A stretch of DNA of 25,615 nucleotides from Stentor coeruleus (Eukaryota; Ciliophora; Heterotrichea; Heterotrichida; Stentoridae), in assembly GCA_001970955.1 (NCBI GenBank), contig MPUH01001030.1:1-25615 (forward strand), given 5' to 3'. The notes under the pieces were generated by a model that worked only from the letters and a program-made list of their open reading frames with translations, searched no databases and was not told the origin of the DNA. Shown in pieces: positions 18,675 to 25,615 of this stretch. The position numbers and the translations under genes were made by a program. Position 1 is the stretch's first letter. Each line of letters starts with the position of its first letter.

Positions 18675-20117
18675 TTACAAAAAGGTAAAAATCTCAGTCA
18701 TTTTAAGCTCCTGAATCACTGAGCTCATATTCATTCCATTATAAACCTTATCAAATTTCGACACATAATTATTTTTCGCAATTTTTCTCACAAGCACATC
18801 TCCATACCTACTCAAAATTTCTGCGATTGTAAAAACATCCATTTCCCTATTGACTTGAAATTTTATAACATAATCATTTCTTGCATTATTTTGTGTTGAA
18901 ACATTAAGATTAAGATATGGTTTTGAGCTTTTAGAAAGGCAAATCAAGTTTTTATAAGCTGAAACTCCTTCCCATAATTCTTTACTTTCAGTTGTTTTGC
19001 GTAAATATTCACGTAAATGAAGAAAAGTTACTCCTGTTATATAAGCATCATAAGCTGCTTCATGTGATTTATCTTCGTCAAGATAAGAATGAAAATTCTC
19101 ATCTAATGAAAATCGAACTGTATTTTTGAAATCTGTTGAGTGTAAACAGCAGCGATAAAGCCCAGCAAGATTTAATCGGTTTAGTGCTTGAATATCAATA
19201 CTTTTCGCTAAAGTCTTTGTATCATAAATATCAGGGAATAAAGTCCTAACATCTACCCTAAACTCATCCAAACTCATTCCTAACGAATCAACAAAATGAC
19301 TATAAACATAGCCTAAATCAAAAAGCCCATTATGAAAAACAATAGGTACCTGTGCTTTAAGAATCGCAGCAAATATAAGCGTTGCACCAAGTTCATTAAA
19401 AATTTCTTCATCACTAGTCATCGAATTTTCCTTTGTCGGTGGACTAAAAACTGGTTCTTTTCCATTTATCTTGGTAATTTGCATTACAAGTCTATTTTCC
19501 TCAAGTACCAACACATAATTAAGATTCCTAAAATGCTTAAGTGCTCCAGCTGGTCCCTGAAGTAATTTTTTAACATAATTGCTAGGAACATCAATAATAA
19601 GAGGTGAATTATTTTTTGAATTCACATATGATAATATTGTAGATACATAAGACATTACATTCTGTTCACTTAAAGAACCATGTTTATAATGAAAAGTTTT
19701 ATTGCTATGAGGTTGAGTTATGCTTTCTTTGATTCTTGAACATGAAATACCACATTTAAAAAGCTTATTCATATCGAAATTGTTATCGACTAAAAATTTC
19801 ATTGAAGATGGGTGGATGCACATTTGTCGTGATTGACTATTTGGTAATGTATAAATATTAAAGTTACGAATGTTGTATGAGTTTGATGAAGTGTCAAAAA
19901 GAAATGCACTTATACCTAATTGACACATGAAAAAACTTTCACAACTTTTTCTCATTTTTAAGTACCGCTCTTCTAGGGTGTCTGATTCATCAAATGCATC
20001 TTCGTCTTGAGAAAAAAGACCTGTGAATTCAGTGTCGAGAGCTAAGAACTCTGCTTTTTCAATAGACTCATAGAGTAGAGGTAAAGATTCGGTTAGATTC
20101 GTCACTAAAATATCCAT
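18675..20117 (-). CDS. PARN: PARN-type poly(A)-specific 3' exoribonuclease (deadenylase)
   Basis: This 480-aa DEDDh-family nuclease removes poly(A) tails from mRNA and trims structured RNAs. The catalytic set is complete: D28 and E30 in FLALDTEFTG, D267 in FHNGLFDLGYVYSHF, and H352 and D357 in SHEAAYDAYITG. DIYDTKTLAKS (about 296-306) follows the PARN order. A divergent R3H-like segment may occupy about 170-220, but the R-x-x-x-H motif is not evident. After PYLNLNV (about 398-404) comes a likely RRM, as in animal PARN, ending near residue 465. The long disordered tail of vertebrate PARN is missing. CAF1/POP2 proteins are shorter and lack the RRM, so PARN is the better name. Start: D28 and E30 fall at exactly the animal positions. 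It is divergent from the tubulin gene, 227 bp apart. The stop is TAA. Confidence 0.9.
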   Translation of the reverse strand: MDILVTNLTESLPLLYESIEKAEFLALDTEFTGLFSQDEDAFDESDTLEERYLKMRKSCESFFMCQLGISAFLFDTSSNSYNIRNFNIYTLPNSQSRQMCIHPSSMKFLVDNNFDMNKLFKCGISCSRIKESITQPHSNKTFHYKHGSLSEQNVMSYVSTILSYVNSKNNSPLIIDVPSNYVKKLLQGPAGALKHFRNLNYVLVLEENRLVMQITKINGKEPVFSPPTKENSMTSDEEIFNELGATLIFAAILKAQVPIVFHNGLFDLGYVYSHFVDSLGMSLDEFRVDVRTLFPDIYDTKTLAKSIDIQALNRLNLAGLYRCCLHSTDFKNTVRFSLDENFHSYLDEDKSHEAAYDAYITGVTFLHLREYLRKTTESKELWEGVSAYKNLICLSKSSKPYLNLNVSTQNNARNDYVIKFQVNREMDVFTIAEILSRYGDVLVRKIAKNNYVSKFDKVYNGMNMSSVIQELKMTEIFTFL

Positions 20118-20344
20118 GAGATTTTAATTTTTATATATTATAGGCCTATTAGGATAATTAGTTTCAGCACTGATAATCTTTGAGTTTAGTTAGTATTTGA
20201 AAATAATAAATCCTTAAATTATGATTTAGATTATGCGGTATGCACTAGTGATTAGTTTTAAAAACACTAAATATAATTATTTTTCATTATCTTATCCTAT
20301 AAAATACATTATCTTATTATCACTATTATATATTACACATCAAA
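20118..20344. promoter_or_regulatory. Bidirectional promoter region, PARN / tubulin-like
   Basis: This 227-bp AT-rich spacer separates two divergent start codons and must hold both promoters. TATATATTATAGG lies 12-25 bases from the PARN ATG, and TATTATATATTACAC lies just before the tubulin-like ATG. No other structure is seen. Confidence 0.5.
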
Positions 20345-21616
20345 ATGAGAGAAATCATTCCAATTCACGTAGGCAAATGTGGTAACAGAATTTCTGAACG
20401 TTTTTGGCACAATCTTTTATCTGAACATGGTCTCTTAACTTCTACTCCAAAGCATCTAGATTCTATTAATGTATATTTCAAAGAAAATAGTCAAGGCAAA
20501 TTCACATCTAGAGGCTTGTTTACAGATCAAGGTGGCGATTTCCTAAAAGAAGTAAAAGATTTATACGAACAAGAAATAATTAGTACAGGCAATATGATAT
20601 ACACTGAATGTTCATCTAATGGAAATTGGGCTAATGGATTTTATACTGATGGAGCTGAACTTTGTGAAATTATTATTGAAACAATAAGATCTGAAGTAGA
20701 AAACTGTGAAAATTTTCAAGGGTTTCAGATTATACATAGTATTGGTGGAGGATGTGGTGGTGGGTTAGGATCATGTATTGCTTCACAAATTAAAGAAATA
20801 TTTCCTGAAACTCTTATTGAAAGCTATGCGGTATTGTATAGTCATGGGACTACTGATCGTGTTGTTGAGCCTTACAGCACAACTCTTTCATTAAATCAAT
20901 TATCTCAGCATGCAGATGGGATTTACTTTTTAGACAATGACGCTCTATACAGCATATGCTTCGAAACTTTTAAGCTTTCAACTCCATCCTATGAAGATCT
21001 TAATCATATAATATCCCAAGCTTTAAGCGAAATAACCTCTTTATACAGATCAGACTTATCCTCAGGAAACTCTATGAAAAATAATCTTTCAGCACTTGTC
21101 CATTATCCTAATCTTAAATATTTCACATCATCAATAGCCCCATTAAAACATCCTAATTTAAGACATTATAAACAAAAAAATAGTGAAAGTTTGTTTTTTG
21201 AATTAAAAGATAAAAAAAATATGCTTACAAAAACATCTTGGGACAAAGGGAAATTCATATCTGGTATAACACATTTTAGAGGTGAAAATTTTGATTTAAA
21301 TGGGGTTAGGGATGCAATTTATAATGATATGAAATGGAATAAAAGATCATATACAAATATTTTTTCAGAAAATATGGAAGTTAAGTTTAGTGATATAAAA
21401 TCTGATGATATTAAAGAATCAGCTATGCTTATAGCAAATACTTCAGTTGTTAAAGAAAAACTCAAGTTTATAAATATACAATTTCAAGCTTTGCATAAGA
21501 GAAAAGCATTTTTTACATATTATCTTGGTAATGGGATGGATTCTTTTGAGTTTGAGGAAGCTTCTAATAATTTGGTAAATATTGTTGAAGAATATGAACA
21601 AATACAAAACTTATAA
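20345..21616 (+). CDS. Highly divergent beta-tubulin paralogue
   Basis: This 423-aa protein aligns along its length with beta-tubulin but is strongly altered. Retained: the MREI N-terminus (the beta-tubulin autoregulation tetrapeptide), VGKCGN, NWANGFYTDGAEL, VVEPYSTTLS, CFETFKLSTPSYEDLNHI, RKAFFTYYLGNGMDSFEFEEA and the closing EEYEQIQNL. Altered: the tubulin signature GGGTGSG reads GGGCGGG (134-140), the N-loop Gln at position 11 is Lys, the T3-loop region reads TDQGGD instead of DLEPGT, and the M-loop region is unrecognisable (KHPNLRHYKQKNSES). The C-terminal acidic tail, site of glutamylation and motor contact, is absent. The N-domain fold and C-terminal helices seem kept, so it may cap or join a specialised structure, but normal GTP-dependent polymerisation is doubtful. 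Gamma, delta, epsilon and zeta tubulins fit less well because of MREI and the H11-H12 segment. The stop is TAA. Confidence 0.88.
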   Translation: MREIIPIHVGKCGNRISERFWHNLLSEHGLLTSTPKHLDSINVYFKENSQGKFTSRGLFTDQGGDFLKEVKDLYEQEIISTGNMIYTECSSNGNWANGFYTDGAELCEIIIETIRSEVENCENFQGFQIIHSIGGGCGGGLGSCIASQIKEIFPETLIESYAVLYSHGTTDRVVEPYSTTLSLNQLSQHADGIYFLDNDALYSICFETFKLSTPSYEDLNHIISQALSEITSLYRSDLSSGNSMKNNLSALVHYPNLKYFTSSIAPLKHPNLRHYKQKNSESLFFELKDKKNMLTKTSWDKGKFISGITHFRGENFDLNGVRDAIYNDMKWNKRSYTNIFSENMEVKFSDIKSDDIKESAMLIANTSVVKEKLKFINIQFQALHKRKAFFTYYLGNGMDSFEFEEASNNLVNIVEEYEQIQNL

Positions 21617-22463
21617 ATTGTAATAAAAATACTAAACATATTAGAAAATAGATATTTTAAGTCATGATATATTTAAATTGTTTTAATTGAAAACCTTATG
21701 ATTTTTAGTATAAGATTATATTGTATTATAGGGTTTTAATTAAAAGTTCTTTATAGATTTTTTGTAAAAAAATCCTTATATAATTAAGATTAAGTAAATG
21801 CGATATTTGGTTTTTGGTATAAAAGTTTTGAATATATTTTTTTTATTGTGCTAACTTAGTGAGAATTTCATGTAATTGCTATTATATTTTATTATGTATA
21901 AAAATGAATTAGTATTGAATTTTTAATAGGGTTTCTTTGTCAGAAAGGGCTTAAAAGTATATTTATGTGTAAAATATTAATTTGTGTTAATATGAAGAGT
22001 GTATTAACAAAATAATAAGTTTAAAGCATGAACTTCCTTTGATTAAATTTTATAATCAAACGCGTTATAGATATTGATAATTTAAATATTTTATCTTTCA
22101 CAGCAGAAGCAAATACTGAGTTAGTCAAAAAATATAAATTTAACCAAATCACTTACCTTCCAGTACATCACATCCCATTAAAAAACCCACAACTTTTCTN
22201 TTATATTCAATCTAAAACATAAAATTTAACCAAATCACTTACCTTCCAGTACATCACATCCCATTAAAAAACCCACAACTTTTCTTCTCTCAGACATCAA
22301 CAACCCCTTAAAAGCCAAACTTATATACAAAAATTTATTTCTCTACAAAAAATCAAGCTCAATAGTAATTCCAGCATCTAAATTTCCAAAATATTCACCA
22401 AGCATATAAAATTCTTTAAACACCTAATAAAAAAGTCAATAATAATAACTTTAGATATTACAA
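21617..22463. other. 847-bp spacer between tubulin-like and channel genes
   Basis: The left part (21617-22030) is AT-rich with G exceeding C on the plus strand, the 3' flank of the tubulin-like gene. A perfect 8-bp inverted repeat with a 7-base loop lies at 22038-22060 (TTTGATTA / TAATCAAA). The right part is the C-rich, G-poor leader of the channel gene and contains the 64-bp direct repeat and the undetermined base listed separately. A stop-free run of about 50 codons (about 22039-22199) exists but resembles no protein I know. Confidence 0.5.
22136..22285. repeat. 64-bp exact direct repeat flanking an undetermined base (probable assembly join)
   Basis: Copy 1 is 22136-22199 and copy 2 is 22222-22285, identical over 64 bases (starting AAATTTAACCAAATCAC, ending CACAACTTTTCT). 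The only N of the window, at 22200, immediately follows copy 1. The 21 bases 22201-22221 separate N from copy 2 and do not match the DNA before copy 1. A single N with the same sequence on both sides is typical of two contig ends joined without collapsing their overlap. A genuine tandem duplication is possible, but the mismatching sequence before the copies must then be explained. Confidence 0.85.
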
Positions 22464-24167
22464 ATGAACCCTCCCCATGTTCAAACAAATGAAGACGAAG
22501 ATAAAGATTTATATGCACCAGACACTGGAAGCTACATTACCAGCAACCGTCTCAAAAGAAAAAACTTGATTACAGATATCGACATGGATATTGACTCTGA
22601 GATAATAAAATTCAGAAGTTCCCCTGAATATATTGATCATCAATTCTTAATATACCCTGATGATAAACTTAAAATAGCATGGGATATATTTATTGTTTTC
22701 TTGATCTTCTATACAATAACACATTATATGTTCCGTGTAGCATTTAATGATTCAGATGAATATCATTGGGTTATTTTAGATTATACAATCGATTTCTTCT
22801 TTTTCATTGATTGTGTTTTCACATTCTTCACTTGCTATTATAGTAACTCTACAGATCTTGTAATAAATCATAGAACTATAGCCAAAAACTATCTGAAAAC
22901 ATGGTTTTTTATAGACTTTATAGGTTTTTGTCCTTTTGAAGCTTTTACAAATAATCTAGTTGGAAATAACAGCTTATTTTCTGATGAAATCAAACCGTTT
23001 TACAGGATTCTCCGAATGATTAAACTTGTTAGGATATTTAAACTGTGGAATAATCCGATAAAAATCCAAGAAATTAAAGATCTGCTTCATGGGTGTAATA
23101 TTTCTCTTAGTAGAATGCGTTTATTACTTTTATCTTTTATTATGTTTTGTCATTTAATGACATGTTTCTGGTGTATGCTACCAAGATCATATTATGTCCG
23201 AAACAATTGGGAAGTAGTTTATAATATACAAGATGTAGGGATTTTTGAGAAGTATCTTACCGGTTTTTATTGGCTTATAACTACAGTTTGTACAATCGGT
23301 TATGGTGATATAGCTCCAAGAAATGATTTAGAAATCGCAGTTGCTATTGTTGTTATGAGTGGAGGGGTTTTTTTCTACTCTTATACAATAAGTTCAATAA
23401 CTTCTATAATAGCTAGTGCAAATGTACAAAATAATATTATCGAAAAAAATATAGGGGTTTTATCTGGAATCGCTTTTGAATACAAACTTACAAGACAATT
23501 TCATAAAAGACTTAATGATGCACTTATTTATAATCTTAAAGAAAAAAGAGTTGATTTTGTAACAGTATTAAATTCCCTTCCTCCTAAAGTGGCATCAAGG
23601 CTGAAATATAAAATGAACCATAAACTTATTGAACGTAATCAGTTTTTTATAGACAAACCTTTTAATTTTGTTCAGAGAATATTAGAGTTTTTATGTCCTT
23701 ATAAAGCTTATGCAGGAGAATATGTATAATAAGTATGGGCTCCAGTAGATGAGATATATTTTATTTTATCTGGTTGTGTAGCTTTTGTATATGAAAACGA
23801 AATTATTTATGAATGTGTGAAAGCAGGAGGATATTTTGGTGATGCAGAAATTTTCTTATGTGAAGAACGTGAAACATGGACAAAATGCACAGAAAGGACT
23901 AAAATGCTCACTTTAGATAGAGAAAGGTTGCTTAATGTCCTTAAAGATTATGAGAAATTAAAGGTAGAAATGATTATAGTCTCAATGATCAAAAGAAAAC
24001 AACTGAAAAAAACTTCGATAATGAGCCAGACAGAAACCCCAAGTGAAGATGTGAATATATCTTTAGAAGAACATTCTTTCCCAATTGACCAAAATTCATT
24101 AGGAGGAAATGCAAGTTTTATTGAAGATTGCTCAAGTACTTTAGAACCAAAAGTAGCTTGGGATTAA
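22464..24167 (+). CDS. Cyclic-nucleotide-gated/EAG-type potassium channel, reading frame broken in the CNBD
   Basis: This reads as a six-segment channel. S1 is at about 71-93, S2 103-125, S3 143-162, S4 179-195 (RILRMIKLVRIFK, basic every third residue), S5 217-239, the pore at 265-285 with filter TIGYGD (277-282), and S6 at 289-314. A C-linker spans about 320-400, then a CNBD. The filter predicts K+ selectivity, and the S4 charges predict voltage sensing. After AYAGEYV the frame meets TAA TAA (23727-23732), then resumes in the same frame as APVDEIYFILSGCVAFVYEN and GGYFGDAEIF. Reading 23728-23739 one base over gives N-K-Y-G, exactly the conserved CNBD position, so one extra T and one missing base are the likeliest cause (consensus errors or a decaying copy). 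A 15-16-nt GT-AG intron does not fit. Counted across the break the gene has 567 codons plus stop TAA. Confidence 0.8.
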
Positions 24168-24276
24168 TTATTAAAGTGTATAGTTTGTATTAAAAAGTCT
24201 AAATCTTTGTATTATTAAATCTATTACGAGGATTAGTTCTTTGTTAATTTGGATGTTCTTTATATTCTAAATAGTC

Positions 24277-24745
24277 TTAAACGTTAAGGTTCCATATTTT
24301 CTTTAATGTATCTTTGATTGAATTTTTTACTGAAAGGTCTTGTCCTGAACGAATCCATATAGAAAAGATATCTTCTGTTGGTCTTATAGATAAAACCTCG
24401 ATACAAACTTCTTCGTTAGCATCGAATTGTTCACCCGATCATGTTGATAAGAAGTTCTTCCCAGAAAACTGAAGCAGCTCCTTTTTTGATACGGAGGATC
24501 CAACGAGCACCTTTTTTTTTTTCCTTATCATCTTTTTAAGAATTAACCTTATTTTTTTTCATGGTTCAGTCACATTTTATAGGGACATCATCTGGCTTTT
24601 TTAAATGTGAGTAATACTGCCAGAATTCTTCGATTGTCCCAAAAGTCCCAAGATATTTTATTGCATCTTCATAATCTGTAGCTTTTTTATTATTATCGCT
24701 TATGCTATATGAAAAAAATTTGTGCTTCAAGCAGTATCCTGTCAT
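24277..24745 (-). pseudogene. Decayed eIF4E-family cap-binding protein gene
   Basis: Read on the minus strand from the ATG at 24745, the frame gives MTGYCLKHKFF, then YEDAIKYLGTFGTIEEFWQYY and SHLKKPDDVP. After CD it meets TGA (24566-24568), and after KVNS a TAA (24536-24538). It continues KKKGARWILRIKKGAASVFW and EELLINMIG, then loses frame by one extra base in the run of three C at 24434-24436. One base over it resumes GEQFDANEEVCIEVLSIRPT and SIWIRSGQDL, ending at TAA (24277-24279). The order FxTIEEFW, GARW, FWEELL, IGEQFD, SIW is that of eIF4E/4EHP. The cap-stacking Trp of the MWED position falls at the in-frame TAA, and the first HxWxxWY tryptophans are Phe/Ser. Two stops, one frameshift and lost cap-binding aromatics mean it cannot make a normal cap-binding protein. 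Confidence 0.82.
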
Positions 24746-25010
24746 AAATATATATAATGATATGATAAGATTATATTTTAAAGTTTAATGATGATTGAAA
24801 TTGTTAATAATAAGATGATGATTAGATTTTTACTTGAAGAATATTTTGCTTTAGTTTTAAGGACTGAGTTAGTATAAGATTAATTCAATTTGGTTTGTGA
24901 AGAATAAAAAGTTTAGATTGTCTTTATTATAAAATGAAGAATTAATAGAAAATGCTATTATTAGCTAGGAACTAACTAAATATGATCTTATTGACTAAGA
25001 GTTAAACTAG
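24746..25010. other. AT-rich spacer, nothing recognised
   Basis: This very AT-rich sequence runs upstream (minus-strand sense) of the eIF4E relic up to the GC-richer island. G exceeds C on the plus strand, as in other gene leaders here, consistent with a relict promoter of the pseudogene. I see no ORF or RNA gene. Confidence 0.4.
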
Positions 25011-25397
25011 TGGCCTATATCTGCGTATTTACGAGTATATAGTAGCTCGCCCTTTATTGTCAGGATCTTATGCATCTTAAAGTGTGATGCTGCAACTTGT
25101 AAGTGATTTTATCTCACACCTTACGCTGATGGCTTTTCAAAACTCATGAAGTAATTCCTTTTCAGATGCTTATTGGCAATCTCATGATCCTTAAGCACTT
25201 GCTTTCTTCCTGCCTTTCAAAGCATTCACCAAGATTTGGATGCCCCGGGATGGTGATTGGCGCTAATAAAAAAATCCGTCTAGTAGACTACCCAGCCCTT
25301 GCCTGCAGAAGATAAAACTTAAGCTTCAGTTATCAGAAACCTTCCCTCATGGATCGGTCTTATCAGAGAATTATCACCTAAAAACAATTTGTTTTTT
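25011..25397 (+). ncRNA. Candidate structured non-coding RNA in a GC-richer island (orientation uncertain)
   Basis: About 370 bases here have markedly higher GC than any other non-coding part of the window (about 38% in 25021-25080 and close to half in 25201-25260). No coding frame of useful length exists on either strand. Local hairpins are visible: GTGTGA at 25082-25087 with TCACAC at 25114-25119; GCATC/GATGC around 25071-25090; and GCAT-CCAA/TTGG-ATGC at 25222-25243. A run of six T at 25392-25397 just after the island would suit a polymerase III terminator on the plus strand, which is why that strand is given. I considered SRP RNA, RNase P/MRP RNA, telomerase RNA, snRNAs and an rRNA fragment but could not confirm any signature. 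TATCAGAAACC at 25339-25349 recalls the 3' strand of the RNase P core, but I found no partner strand. Confidence 0.4.
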
Positions 25398-25615
25398 CCT
25401 TATAAAAATTTGATGATTATTACTTGTAGAATTGATAAGAGAAATAATCTATAGTTTCTATGATAAATAAAGATATTATTATATTTTAGCTATTGATATA
25501 TAGCAGTTTATTTGGTATAAGTAAGTTTATTACAATTTTTTAGTGTTTTTAATTTATAATAAGGGTAAAAACTAGCATATATTCATTTAAAGTTACTAAA
25601 AACATGATATCATAA
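25398..25615. other. AT-rich right edge, nothing recognised
   Basis: This is 218 bases of AT-rich sequence with no ORF, RNA gene or repeat visible. It ends with an AACATGATATCATAA stretch at the window edge. Confidence 0.4.

Noticed and set aside
22039..22199. Stop-free run of about 50 codons before the N
   Set aside because: The C/A-rich leader composition makes stop-free runs likely, the frame ends at the probable assembly join and no protein resemblance was seen.
23700..23760. A 15-16-nt heterotrich-type intron hiding the TAA TAA in the channel gene
   Set aside because: No GT-AG pair of 15 or 16 nt covers both stops. The available spans (10, 22 or 39 nt) shift the frame or remove conserved CNBD residues.
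24277..24745. Reading the TGA in the eIF4E relic as Trp (Blepharisma-type code)
   Set aside because: The position aligns with a Tyr in eIF4E rather than Trp, a TAA and a frameshift also interrupt the gene, and no other gene here uses TGA.
25201..25300. Identification of the GC island as LSU rRNA or a mitochondrial insert
   Set aside because: Short matches such as TTGGATGCCCCGGGA recall the 5' end of bacterial-type LSU rRNA, but the flanking sequence does not continue the match.
1..25615. Defence islands, CRISPR arrays, transposases, viral genes, tRNA genes
   Set aside because: No spaced repeats, transposase motifs, viral proteins or tRNA B-box-like sequences were found on either strand.

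Overview
The window looks like nuclear DNA from a single-celled ciliated eukaryote, most likely a ciliate of the heterotrich kind (Stentor-like). It is very AT-rich. Twelve of the fourteen genes read as single uninterrupted ORFs in the standard code, and no intron is needed anywhere. It carries a DAW1/ODA16 outer-dynein-arm factor, a divergent beta-tubulin and a cyclic-nucleotide-gated-type K+ channel. TAA and TAG do not encode Gln inside the ORFs, which argues against Tetrahymena- or Paramecium-type codes, and TGA never appears in frame as Trp. The species is inferred from these traits, not proven.

Layout. 1-2.6 kb: 3' end of ribosomal protein uS7/RPS5 (+), complete uL24/RPL26 (-), DAW1 (-). 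3.2-5.1 kb: an HMG-box protein and an unrecognised 453-aa protein (both +). 5.7-10.4 kb: a 1541-aa CH-like, helical and coiled-coil protein (-), probably cytoskeletal. 10.7-11.1 kb: a frameshifted WD40 relic. 11.4-13.7 kb: a FYVE-like zinc-finger, coiled-coil protein with a C-terminal CAAX box (+), convergent at 38 nt with the calcineurin A catalytic subunit (-). 14.1-14.3 kb: a 71-bp tandem duplication. 14.8-16.3 kb: a double-FHA protein (-). 17.2-18.2 kb: a membrane-anchored papain-family protease (-). 18.7-20.1 kb: a PARN-type deadenylase (-), divergent from a highly derived beta-tubulin paralogue (20.3-21.6 kb, +). 22.1-22.3 kb: an undetermined base inside a 64-bp exact direct repeat, probably an assembly join. 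22.5-24.2 kb: the channel gene, interrupted at its cyclic-nucleotide-binding domain. 24.3-24.7 kb: an eIF4E-family pseudogene (-). 25.0-25.4 kb: a non-coding island of raised GC, candidate structured RNA.

How the genes relate. They are independently oriented, with no operons. Themes are translation and mRNA (uS7, uL24, PARN, dead eIF4E), cilia and cytoskeleton (DAW1, tubulin, the CH-like giant) and Ca2+/cyclic-nucleotide/phospho signalling (calcineurin A, the channel, the FHA protein). Intergenic DNA shows a consistent base skew: on the coding strand it is C-rich and G-poor upstream of genes, and G-richer downstream.

I do not see a defence system, mobile element, CRISPR array or secondary-metabolite cluster. 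The most interesting items are the divergent tubulin with an altered GTP-binding loop, the CAAX zinc-finger protein, the two gene relics, the channel break, the GC island and the skew.
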